Assembly: GCA_030428705.1 (NCBI GenBank)
Contig: JAUIDI010000002.1
Coordinates: 806,001 to 870,000 of the forward strand
Direction of reading: 5' to 3'
From: Bacteroidia bacterium
GTDB lineage: Bacteria > Bacteroidota > Bacteroidia > Flavobacteriales > Flavobacteriaceae
DNA: 64,000 nucleotides
Shown piece by piece: positions 36,185-45,112 of the stretch (position 1 is its first letter; each line of letters opens with the position of its first letter). The notes below the pieces were generated by a model that searched no databases, was not told the origin of the DNA, and saw only the letters and a program-made list of their open reading frames with translations. A program made the position numbers and the translations under genes.

Positions 36185-37717
36185 ATGAAAAAACTGCTGT
36201 TTTTGTTATTGGCCGCTCATTTCGGTATCGTCGCGCAAAATGTCGTAAAGACCGAAAATGGTCAAATCGAGGGCTATACCGAAAACAACATTCATATTTT
36301 CAAAGGTGTACCATTTGCGCAACCACCTATCGGCGAATTACGTTGGAAAGCCCCCCAACCTATACAGCCTTGGCAAGGGGTTTTGACATGCAAGCAATTC
36401 GGACCTAGTCCTATTCAGAATACGCCCAAGCCTTTTTATTGCTGGACCGAGGAATTTATCGCAAAACCGGAACCTTTAAGCGAGGATTGCCTCTATCTTA
36501 ATATCTGGACCCCACAGTTGGAACCCGAAAAAAAACTTCCTGTCTTTGTTTGGATCTACGGTGGCGGTTTCAACAGCGGTTCCGCCAATTGTGCCATTTA
36601 TGACGGGCAGGAAATGGCAAAGCAAGGTGTGGTTTTCGTAAGCCTGAATTACAGGGTCGGTGTCTTTGGGTTTATGGCCCACCCTGAACTAAGTAGGGAA
36701 TCCGGCAACGATGCTTCGGGAAATTATGGGTTCATGGATCAACTAGAGGCCCTTAAATGGGTCAAGAATAACATTGCCAGCTTTGGAGGTGACCCCGAAA
36801 ACGTGACCATCGCCGGACAATCGGCCGGTTCGTTCAGTGTCAATGCGCAAATAGCTTCGCCTTTGGCCCAAGGTTATTTTCATAAGGCGATAACCCAAAG
36901 CGGGGGTTTATTGTATGGAGAACGATTGATGCAGGACCTTACAACCGCAGAGTCGCAGGGCAAAAACTTCATGGAAATGGCCGGGGCCAAAAGTTTAAAA
37001 ATTTTGAGGGAAATGCCATCTGAAGAATTGCAAAAACTAAGCAATGATCCAAAAGCAGGCAGGTTCGGTGTCACGATTGATGACTACTTTTTACCTGAAG
37101 ACATTGAGACCCGTTTTAAGCAAGGAAAACATAATCAAGTACCCGTACTTACCGGATGGGTTACCGGTGATGCCAACCTTTTTACAAGTAATGAGGTCAC
37201 TTCCGAAGGTTTCAAAAAACAGGCAAAAGAAAATTACGGGGAGAATGCCGAAAAATTTTTAAGACTTTTTCCCGCTGAAACCGATGAAGAGGCATTGGCT
37301 TCACAGCAAAAAATGAACTTAATGGGTTTTGCGGGTATGCCCAGTTACCTGCTTGCCAAGTATATGGACAAAAATGTTTGGCTTTATGAATTTACTCATG
37401 TACCGACCGACAAACCAGGTTTTCCCGATTACGGGGCCTTCCATACATCGGAGGTGCCTTTTGCCCTGCATACTCTGAACGAATGGAAAAGACCATGGAA
37501 AACCGAGGAACGAAAATTCGAAAATATCATGTCAGGTTATTGGGTGAATTTTGCAAAAATAGGGGATCCTAATGGTGAGGGGCTTCCGCAATGGAGCCCT
37601 GCCAAGATCAATGATAATACGTTACCCATTATGATTCTGGACATAGCCAGTAAACAAGTACAATCCCCCGATATCGAACGCTACCGTTTTTTGGACCAAG
37701 TCCGTCAAAAAGACTAA
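36185..37717 (+). CDS. type-B carboxylesterase, secreted (tandem copy 2)
   Basis: A 510-aa paralog of the preceding esterase with a signal peptide (1-17, ending in IVAQN). Motifs: GVPFAQPPIGELRWKAP near 38-54, EDCLYLNIW near 99-107, WIYGGGFNSGS (Tyr in place of the usual His before the glycines), AGQSAGSFS with nucleophile Ser near 212, and catalytic His in GAFHTSEVPFALH near 418. The C-terminal close, ILDIASKQVQSPDIERYRFL, closely resembles that of the first copy (IDVASKQVKAGNDVRYRFL), indicating a tandem duplication with divergence. Probably co-regulated with it. Confidence 0.93.
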   Translation: MKKLLFLLLAAHFGIVAQNVVKTENGQIEGYTENNIHIFKGVPFAQPPIGELRWKAPQPIQPWQGVLTCKQFGPSPIQNTPKPFYCWTEEFIAKPEPLSEDCLYLNIWTPQLEPEKKLPVFVWIYGGGFNSGSANCAIYDGQEMAKQGVVFVSLNYRVGVFGFMAHPELSRESGNDASGNYGFMDQLEALKWVKNNIASFGGDPENVTIAGQSAGSFSVNAQIASPLAQGYFHKAITQSGGLLYGERLMQDLTTAESQGKNFMEMAGAKSLKILREMPSEELQKLSNDPKAGRFGVTIDDYFLPEDIETRFKQGKHNQVPVLTGWVTGDANLFTSNEVTSEGFKKQAKENYGENAEKFLRLFPAETDEEALASQQKMNLMGFAGMPSYLLAKYMDKNVWLYEFTHVPTDKPGFPDYGAFHTSEVPFALHTLNEWKRPWKTEERKFENIMSGYWVNFAKIGDPNGEGLPQWSPAKINDNTLPIMILDIASKQVQSPDIERYRFLDQVRQKD

Positions 37718-37896
37718 AGGGCATCCACAATCATTTCCATAAGATTTAATTTGACGGTCGCCTACCATTTTGATGACGATCGTTGTTTTTCCTTTAATCG
37801 ATTATTGACCGAATTGTTATTGCTTGATTTGGTTATTGTTCCAATACTAAAAAGAATCGTTACCTTAAACCCATTAAATCTTAAACGGCAATAACA

Positions 37897-39405
37897 ATGA
37901 ACAATAAAAAAGCAGTGCTCGTTTTTCTACTCTTTTTTTTAATAGGATTAACGGCAACGGCTCAAAAACAATTCGGACAATTTGATAGAAATCTTGATGT
38001 CGGTAATCCTAAAATCAAGGGAGAGGCCAAATACAATGAAGAGGACCAGACCTATACGCTAAAGGGTTCGGGGACAAATATGTGGTTCGGAAACGATGAA
38101 TTCCAATACCTGCATACTACCCTTCAAGGGGATTTCATTCTTAGGGCCGAAGTAGAATTTTTGGGCGAAGGTGTAGACCCACACAGGAAAGTAGGCTGGA
38201 TCATCAAAAACGATCTGGATGCAAATTCGCAACATGTCAACGCCTCGACACACGGCGACGGGCTGACCACGCTGCAGTATCGAAAACAAGTGGGAGGAGA
38301 TACCGAAGAAGTGATTTCAGAAGCAACGTTCCCTGATGTGATTCAATTGGAAAGGATCGGACAGACCTATATCATGTCAACGGCCAAATTCGGGGAAGAA
38401 TTCGCAAGTGTGACCTTGAACGATATGGAAATGGACACCGAACTTTATGTCGGCCTGTACATTTGTTCGCATAACCCCGATGTTTCCGAAACCGCTGTTT
38501 TTCGAAACGTTAGGATCATAACACCTGTCGACCCTGATTATCAGCCCTATACCGACTATTTGGGAAGCAATCTCGAAATTCTCGATATCGAGACCGGACT
38601 ACGAAAGATAATCTACCGATCGGCGCATTCCATTCAAGCGCCCAATTGGACCGTCGATGGAAAAAAATTGATTTATAACTCCAAAGGACACCTCTACAAT
38701 TATGAACTTGAAAACGGACATATTTCTCCCCTCAACACGGGTTTTGCCGTCAACAACAACAATGACCACGTATTGACATTTGACGGCACGGTCTTGGGCA
38801 TCAGCAACCATAATCAGGATGATGGCGGCACTTCTGCACTCTATTATCTTCCCAGTGAGGGCGATTCCCTACCAAAAATGGTCACCAAACAGGGTGTCGG
38901 CGCCTCTTATTTTCATGGTTGGTCGCCCGATAACAAGAAAATGGTCTTCACAGGAAATCGGGATGGCGCCTATAACATTCTTACGGTGGATATCGATACA
39001 GGCGAGGAAGTTCAACTGACTGATCTGAAAACGTTGGACGATGGCCCGGAGTACAGCCCCGATGGTAAATTTATTTTCTTTAATTCCACACGGACCGGTA
39101 AAATGAAGTTATGGCGTATGGAAGCCGACGGTTCTAAACAGACCCAATTAACTTTTGATGAATACAATGATTGGTTCCCCCATATCAGTCCCGACAAAAA
39201 GTGGATCGCGTTCATTTCTTTTCCAAAAGACCTAGATCCGAGTACGCATCCGTTTTACAAGCATTGCCTGCTTCGCATTATGCCCTACGAAGGAGGCGAG
39301 CCCAAGGTTATCGGTTATGTATACGGAGGACAGGGAACCATCAATGTGCCTAGCTGGTCACCCGATAGTAAGAAAATAGCCTTTGTTACCAACACGGGAC
39401 TTTAG
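37897..39405 (+). CDS. secreted TolB-like PD40 beta-propeller protein
   Basis: A 502-aa exported protein (signal 1-22, ending in TATAQ). Residues about 25-205 form a beta-sandwich of the DUF1349/concanavalin-like type (YLHTTLQGDFILRAEVEFLG near 65). Residues about 215-500 form a TolB-type propeller with repeated PD40 motifs such as HGWSPDNKKMVFTGNRDG, YSPDGKFIFFNSTRTG, and SWSPDSKKIAFVTNTG. It lacks a peptidase domain. It may bind glycans or act as a scaffold. It lies 179 bases after the second esterase on the same strand and converges on the Gfo/Idh gene. Confidence 0.87.
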   Translation: MNNKKAVLVFLLFFLIGLTATAQKQFGQFDRNLDVGNPKIKGEAKYNEEDQTYTLKGSGTNMWFGNDEFQYLHTTLQGDFILRAEVEFLGEGVDPHRKVGWIIKNDLDANSQHVNASTHGDGLTTLQYRKQVGGDTEEVISEATFPDVIQLERIGQTYIMSTAKFGEEFASVTLNDMEMDTELYVGLYICSHNPDVSETAVFRNVRIITPVDPDYQPYTDYLGSNLEILDIETGLRKIIYRSAHSIQAPNWTVDGKKLIYNSKGHLYNYELENGHISPLNTGFAVNNNNDHVLTFDGTVLGISNHNQDDGGTSALYYLPSEGDSLPKMVTKQGVGASYFHGWSPDNKKMVFTGNRDGAYNILTVDIDTGEEVQLTDLKTLDDGPEYSPDGKFIFFNSTRTGKMKLWRMEADGSKQTQLTFDEYNDWFPHISPDKKWIAFISFPKDLDPSTHPFYKHCLLRIMPYEGGEPKVIGYVYGGQGTINVPSWSPDSKKIAFVTNTGL

Positions 39406-39427
39406 GGAAAATCCTGTTTTATAACGA

Positions 39428-40555
39428 TCAGCTAAGGGTAAATTCGGGCAGTTTTATAATTTCCCCGCCCTTTAAGGCCGATTCGTGCGCCAATATGCCC
39501 ACACAGGTAATGTTGGCCGATTGTTTCGCATTCGGATAAGGCGATTCTTCATTGATCAAGGCGTCAATAAAGGCATGAACCAAATGGGGATGCGAACCAC
39601 CGTGCCCGGCCCCTTGCGTAAACGAAAGATGTTGGTTTTCGTCTTCGTCGTAAACCCCTTTGGTGGTAAACCCCTGGATTTCTTCGGGAAGCAACTTTGC
39701 AAAATCAGGACTTTCAATTTCCTCGGGTATTTCGGGTTCAGGTTTTTTGGCCATGTGTACAACTAAAGGTTTTCCTTCTATCAAGGGCCATTCCACGGAT
39801 TTCTTGGATCCGTATACCTCGAAACTCTCGCGATATTGTCGCGCCACATCAAAAAGCGAGCGATATACCTGGGCACTTAAATCGGAGTTTTTGAATTTGA
39901 TATGGGTAGTCTCCACAGCATAGGGCGAATCGTATTCTTTGATCAATTCTTCCCGAATGGTACCGGATCCAAAACAGGAAACGTATTCAGCCTCATCTTT
40001 GGTCAACGCCAGTACCGGACCAACACAATGGGTCGCATAGTGCATAGGGGGCAGTCCGGGCCAATAATTGGGCCACCCGTCCATATCTTGTTGGTGGCTC
40101 GCCTTTAGAAATTGTATTTTGCCCAATTCGCCATTTTCGTACAATTCCTTCATATAAAGAAACTCACGCGCATAGACGACGGTTTCCATCATCATATAGG
40201 TTAGTCCGGTTTCTTCGGTCAACCGTACGATTTCCTCACACTCCTCGACGGTGGTCGCCATAGGTACCGTACAGGCCACATGTTTCCCGGCCTTTAATGC
40301 CTTGATCGATTGTTCACCATGATTCGGAATGGGCGTATTGATATGCACCGCATCAATTTCTTCATCCTTCAAAAGTTCGTCATACGAAGTATATCGTTTT
40401 TTGATGCCAAAGGCATCCCCGATTTCGTTCAGTTTGGTCTCGTTACGCTGACAAATGGCGGCCAAATTCACATTGGGGTATCTTTGATATATGGGGATGA
40501 ACTCGGCTCCGAATCCCAACCCGATGATGGCTACATTTATTTTTTTTGTACTCAT
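39428..40555 (-). CDS. Gfo/Idh/MocA family oxidoreductase, cytoplasmic
   Basis: About 375 aa from the ATG at 40555, directly before the Rossmann strand KKINVAIIGLGFGAEF; a longer in-frame start overlapping the upstream gene would add 29 unconserved residues. It has no export signal. The motif HVACTVPMATTVEECE replaces the usual EKP with TVP, so the catalytic Lys of the EKP motif is missing at that place. The C-terminal part GAGHGGSHPHLVHAFIDALI near 336-355 is typical of sugar dehydrogenases. It follows the epimerase gene by 8 bases and is the last gene of a three-gene operon. Oxidation or elimination of a keto-sugar is possible; the missing Lys argues for a lyase- or hydrolase-like member. 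Confidence 0.9.
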   Translation of the reverse strand: MSTKKINVAIIGLGFGAEFIPIYQRYPNVNLAAICQRNETKLNEIGDAFGIKKRYTSYDELLKDEEIDAVHINTPIPNHGEQSIKALKAGKHVACTVPMATTVEECEEIVRLTEETGLTYMMMETVVYAREFLYMKELYENGELGKIQFLKASHQQDMDGWPNYWPGLPPMHYATHCVGPVLALTKDEAEYVSCFGSGTIREELIKEYDSPYAVETTHIKFKNSDLSAQVYRSLFDVARQYRESFEVYGSKKSVEWPLIEGKPLVVHMAKKPEPEIPEEIESPDFAKLLPEEIQGFTTKGVYDEDENQHLSFTQGAGHGGSHPHLVHAFIDALINEESPYPNAKQSANITCVGILAHESALKGGEIIKLPEFTLS

Positions 40556-40563
40556 TTTTCGTT

Positions 40564-41424
40564 TTATGAATTGAATGTTTCCTTTAAAAATTTCAGGCCT
40601 TGCGATGCAAATCCGTCCTGACTCTCGGCCAGATGTTTCCAAATACAGACGGCTCCGGCCAGTTCCTTGATTTCAGGGGTAAAACTTTCGATGACTATGG
40701 CACCTTTGTAACCGATATCTTCTAGGCCATCCTTAAAATCATTCCAAGGAGTAAGTCCGGTTCCAGGAATACCCCTATGGTTTTCGGATACCTGAACATG
40801 AATCAATTTGTCCCCTACCGAATTAATGGCATTCCTAACGTTCTTTTCCTCAATGGTCATGTGGAATCCGTCCAACAAGACCCTCGCCCGCTTATGGTCG
40901 ATATCGCTAACCAATCGCATTACATCTTCGGCGGTATTGACCATATCGGATTCAAAACGGTTCAACGGTTCCAATGCAATCGATTGACCAAGGGTATCGG
41001 CCATTTCACAAACTTTGTGAAGATTGACTACGGCCAATTGCCATTCTTGCTTTCGCTGCTCTTCAGGAACCATGCGCGCCTTCCCTACGGCAGAATACAT
41101 AGGTCCTGCCAAGAAATCGACCTCCCACAAACTGCACAGTTCAAAGCATTTTTCCACATATTGAAAACAGTTTTCGTGTAGCGAAACGTCTTCGGAGGTT
41201 AAATCTTTCGTAGGGCCGAAAACACCGCAAACGGTAGGAAGGAGTCCGTTGTCCGAAAGGGCTTTCTTTACCGTCTTACCATCGATCAGATCGGGGTCTT
41301 CGACCGGAATCTCGACAACGTCAAAACCCATTGCCTTGATTTTGGGAAAAAGCGAAATCGACCCAGTAGTAAAAGGAGACTGCCAAAGCCATGTGCTTGC
41401 CCCAAACTGTAATTCTTTATTCAT
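40564..41424 (-). CDS. sugar epimerase (D-tagatose/psicose 3-epimerase-like TIM barrel)
   Basis: A 286-aa cytoplasmic protein of the xylose isomerase-like superfamily, with length and motifs like ketose 3-epimerases. Likely metal and catalytic residues are Glu in SIALEPLNRFE near 152, Asp in ARVLLDGFHM near 185, His in IHVQVSENHRG near 211 and Glu in AIVIESFTP near 246, the same spacing as in D-psicose 3-epimerase. It sits 19 bases after the large ThuA/dehydrogenase fusion and 8 before the Gfo/Idh gene. In this operon it may epimerise or cleave a keto-sugar made by oxidation. Confidence 0.9.
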   Translation of the reverse strand: MNKELQFGASTWLWQSPFTTGSISLFPKIKAMGFDVVEIPVEDPDLIDGKTVKKALSDNGLLPTVCGVFGPTKDLTSEDVSLHENCFQYVEKCFELCSLWEVDFLAGPMYSAVGKARMVPEEQRKQEWQLAVVNLHKVCEMADTLGQSIALEPLNRFESDMVNTAEDVMRLVSDIDHKRARVLLDGFHMTIEEKNVRNAINSVGDKLIHVQVSENHRGIPGTGLTPWNDFKDGLEDIGYKGAIVIESFTPEIKELAGAVCIWKHLAESQDGFASQGLKFLKETFNS

Positions 41425-41443
41425 ATATGCTCAAAAACCTGTT

Positions 41444-44400
41444 CTACTTTACAATCATTACGCCCTGCATAATGCGCCAGTGCCCCGGAAAAGTACAAAT
41501 AAAAGGATACGTACCCGGTTCTGTGGGAGCCGTAAACCTTAAGGTGGCCTTCTGTTGCGGATCGACAAGACCGGTGGCAAACAAAACCTCGCCCATCTTT
41601 GGTATATATTGGGCATCGGCCCCATTGGGATCCATGGCCAACTTGTCCGCGGCCGCACCGACTTTATCTTTGGTACCCGGCTTTACAATGACCAGATTGT
41701 GTTGCATAAAATCGGTATTCTCCAAGACCAATTCGACTGGTTTTCCGGCCGCTACAGTAAATTCGGTAATATCGTATTTCATTTCATTTTGAACGGTCTT
41801 GATCATTATCTGCGTCGCCCCGCTGTCGGTTTCCCCTGAACCATTGTCCAAAACATCAAGATTGCCCACATAATTTTTGGCGAAAACTTCCGCTATTGAA
41901 GCCCCACCGAACGCATTGTTGGCACTTTCGTTGAAATCGGTCTCGACCTCGTATTTCCAATTTCCCGCCAGCGAAGTAGTCTTGTTGCCCGATCTTATGT
42001 ACAATTGATCAGGTCTTCCGTAGATTCCTCCGCCCCCGCCTGTGTCTTCCAACCGGATAGCAATGACATTACCACTGTTTTTCAATAATCCTTTCGGGAC
42101 ATCATAATAGCGGTTCTTGGCATAATCCTGCTCTGTAACCCCGATCTGTCGGCCATTGATATAAACGACATCGGAATCGTCTATCGGCCCCAACGAAATA
42201 TACGTAGAACTGCCTGTGCCGTTAAAATTGAAACTTCGCCTGAACCAAATAATACCATCCATATCGAGACCAGCATCTTCTATATATTGTGGCAATTGCA
42301 TAGTATTCCAGTTTCTGTCATCATAATCGATCGCCTGCCTTCGCTCCGAAGCCGATGACATTACCTTGAAACCGGGATTCTCTTGGGCGAACATACCCAT
42401 AAAACCTTCTGCATGTTTATTCGCGGCCGCATATACCGCCTTCGACAACCAATTATCGCCCAGTATTTTCTCATCTTTACTCAGTTCATAAACCATTTTT
42501 CCTATTTGCGGGGAAGAAGACCTCTCGGTAAAATACAGCAAGGCGGCCAAGCGAACCGAGGCATCACGATCATTCAACACTTTTGAATCGATAATCGCAC
42601 TATCGGTGGCCTCATCTTTCGGAAGTATCTGTAGGGCGGCCTTTCGAACGGCGGCAACCGGATGGTACAATCCCCCCTGCACCACTTGTCGTGCTTCGTC
42701 ATGGGTGCCGATATCCACCAAGCCCTGAATCGTCCAAAGAGCGTGCAAGGCACCGGGATTAAGACCCAAGGCATCGGCCTTTGAATCATTGGCCATTTCA
42801 TAGAGCCTTGGCAATACATCGACAGCTCCTCCTTCGATCAAAAGCCGTTGGGCGGTCAAACGCCAAAACATATTGTCATTGGCAAGTGCATGTACCAATT
42901 CATCGGTATTTTTCTTATCCAAAGAAAATGAATCGTGTTTTTTACCCCATTTGGGCACAACACGCCAAATCCGCCCCCTTGATTTATCGCGCAACGGATT
43001 GACATAAGCGTTACCATCGCCGTTTTCGGCATCGAACCCGCCACGTTCCGTAGTCGGCGTGGGGTTGTGCTGAACGATAAAGTTATACCAATCGGCCACC
43101 CACACGTTGCCGTCGGGGCCTACTTTTGCCTCTACGGGCGATACCCATTCATCAGAACCGGCCAATAGATTTCCACCATCCTTTTCAAGGTATCCGGCAC
43201 CATCTTTTATGATTTTGGCGATATGGACGAGCCCTCCGGTGGGTTCGCATACAAATGCAACCTTGTTCCAATACTTTTCCGGGTAATTGCGTGCCGTATA
43301 AAAATGGTGCCCGGCGGCCGCGGTAAATCCACCGAAAACATCGACCTGCCTCACGTTAGGGGTAATAGGCTGCATGGCATAATGCCCGTCAATCTTTAAA
43401 CTGCCCTTGGCCGGAATACCGACCAAACCTTCCATCGCGGCATTCGGTATGCCCAAAAAGACACTATGGGTATTGTTGGCCGTCGAGGCAAAGAGCGAAT
43501 TGTCTTCGGTAATGCCCAACCCCCACGTATTGTTACTGGTATTCGTCAAGACTTCGAAGTATTCTTTTTTGGGGTTGAAACGATACATATTCTGATTGAA
43601 ATCGAGGTCTTGACCGTAGATGTTGCCTTCAAAACCAGAATAACCGACCACGCCATAAACATTGTTGTCAATACCATATTGTAAGTTCGATGGCCCGGCA
43701 TGCGTATCAAAGGTTCCCCAGCCATCGATCAGTATTTCCCTAACATCGGCCTTGTCATCACCATTGGTGTCCTTTAAAAAAAGGAAGTGCGGTGCCTGGG
43801 AAACGATGATGCCACCATCGTAAAAGGCAAAACTGGTGGGAATGTTCAGATTCTCGGCGAAGACGGTAACCTTGTCGGCCTTTCCATCATTATCGGTGTC
43901 TTCCAGAATCTTTACCCTATCATCACCTACACCATTATCTTCACGCACGGTATTCGGGTAATCGACGGTCTCGATGACCCATAGCCTTCCTTTTTCGTCC
44001 CAGTTCATGGCAATGGGGTTGATAATATCAGGTTCGGATGCGAACATTTGCAAATCGAAGCCCGCGGGCACCTGAATCAATTTGGCTGATTCTTCTGGCG
44101 AAAGTGGCAGTTGATATTCAAGCGGTGGGTCGCGCTTTTCGTAATTGGGAATGTTATCACGTGGCTCGTATTTCAACATTGGAATATCTTTCGCGAACGC
44201 TTCCCAATTTTTCTTGACATTGTCATCGACCGCCCATAGGATTCCGTTTTTGACCAATTGTTGAAACCCGGGATTGGTCCAAGTACGTTCGTCATGGCCG
44301 TATGCCGTATAAAAAACCTTGCCCGAACCATATTGCTTGACCCAAGTCCACGGTTCGCGATGATCTCCCTCTACACGTTCCATTAAAACCGTAATGTCGT

Positions 44401-44938
44401 CGGCTATCTTGTCATGTACATAGGTTTCGTCCCAAGTTGAAAATTCATTCAACCCCTGCATGGTGGGGTGTTCTTTATCAATAATGGTCGTACCGAAGGT
44501 GTCGGTGCCATGATCCATGAACTGTGCTCCCACCAAGTCAATGTATTCGGGTGAATTTTTAAAGCAAAAACTAGCGGAGTGGATCGGGATAAAGGCGTGC
44601 CCTTCGGAAATATAATCTAACAGTGCTTTCTCCTGCCCCGGCTTTATGGTTTCGTGGTTGGCATATACGATCAAGCCATCGTATTGTTCCAAGTTTTCCA
44701 GATTCAAATCGTCAACGTCTTCGGTATAGGTAATATTGATACCGTCTTTCGTCAATGCCGAGGCCAAAATTGGAAAATACGCCCTTGAATTATGGTGCTC
44801 GATTTCGTGCCCGAGAAAAAGGAGTTCGATACGCCTTGGAACATCATCCGTAATCTCTTTTTTGGATTCGGACTTACATGCCAACAAAAACAATACAGGG
44901 ATGGAATATGCGAAAATCAGACGAGCTATTCTTTTCAT
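41444..44938 (-). CDS. ThuA / PVC-type dehydrogenase / jelly-roll / cupredoxin fusion lipoprotein
   Basis: A 1164-aa exported lipoprotein (signal ending in LLAC near 21). Order: ThuA domain (about 35-240, with HGHAFIPIHSASF-like core near 112 and GSGKVFYTAYGHDERTW near 205); membrane-bound dehydrogenase beta-propeller (about 290-690, with DTDNDGKAD and DTNGDDKAD loops); HEAT-like repeats (about 700-870); a jelly-roll carbohydrate-binding-like domain (about 890-1030, IWFRRSFNF, VVYINGRQIG); and a C-terminal azurin/plastocyanin domain (about 1045-1164). The copper ligands are complete: His1080, Cys1148, His1153, Met1157, with azurin-like spacing. No CxxCH heme motif exists, unlike the paralog at 6246-9173. 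Likely a periplasmic sugar oxidase passing electrons through copper (inference). Confidence 0.9.
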   Translation of the reverse strand: MKRIARLIFAYSIPVLFLLACKSESKKEITDDVPRRIELLFLGHEIEHHNSRAYFPILASALTKDGINITYTEDVDDLNLENLEQYDGLIVYANHETIKPGQEKALLDYISEGHAFIPIHSASFCFKNSPEYIDLVGAQFMDHGTDTFGTTIIDKEHPTMQGLNEFSTWDETYVHDKIADDITVLMERVEGDHREPWTWVKQYGSGKVFYTAYGHDERTWTNPGFQQLVKNGILWAVDDNVKKNWEAFAKDIPMLKYEPRDNIPNYEKRDPPLEYQLPLSPEESAKLIQVPAGFDLQMFASEPDIINPIAMNWDEKGRLWVIETVDYPNTVREDNGVGDDRVKILEDTDNDGKADKVTVFAENLNIPTSFAFYDGGIIVSQAPHFLFLKDTNGDDKADVREILIDGWGTFDTHAGPSNLQYGIDNNVYGVVGYSGFEGNIYGQDLDFNQNMYRFNPKKEYFEVLTNTSNNTWGLGITEDNSLFASTANNTHSVFLGIPNAAMEGLVGIPAKGSLKIDGHYAMQPITPNVRQVDVFGGFTAAAGHHFYTARNYPEKYWNKVAFVCEPTGGLVHIAKIIKDGAGYLEKDGGNLLAGSDEWVSPVEAKVGPDGNVWVADWYNFIVQHNPTPTTERGGFDAENGDGNAYVNPLRDKSRGRIWRVVPKWGKKHDSFSLDKKNTDELVHALANDNMFWRLTAQRLLIEGGAVDVLPRLYEMANDSKADALGLNPGALHALWTIQGLVDIGTHDEARQVVQGGLYHPVAAVRKAALQILPKDEATDSAIIDSKVLNDRDASVRLAALLYFTERSSSPQIGKMVYELSKDEKILGDNWLSKAVYAAANKHAEGFMGMFAQENPGFKVMSSASERRQAIDYDDRNWNTMQLPQYIEDAGLDMDGIIWFRRSFNFNGTGSSTYISLGPIDDSDVVYINGRQIGVTEQDYAKNRYYDVPKGLLKNSGNVIAIRLEDTGGGGGIYGRPDQLYIRSGNKTTSLAGNWKYEVETDFNESANNAFGGASIAEVFAKNYVGNLDVLDNGSGETDSGATQIMIKTVQNEMKYDITEFTVAAGKPVELVLENTDFMQHNLVIVKPGTKDKVGAAADKLAMDPNGADAQYIPKMGEVLFATGLVDPQQKATLRFTAPTEPGTYPFICTFPGHWRIMQGVMIVK

Positions 44939-45112
44939 GAGGATGGATTTATTGCCACTAACCGTTCTGGCGTATCAATAGTAAGTATAAATCCGATTCG
45001 AAAATTCCTTTCTTTTATCCCATTCTGACTTTATTATATCATAGAATTCGATTATTATGGTTTTTATGGATAAATTAGTATTGTTATCTTCCAAAACTGG
45101 AATAAAGATATT

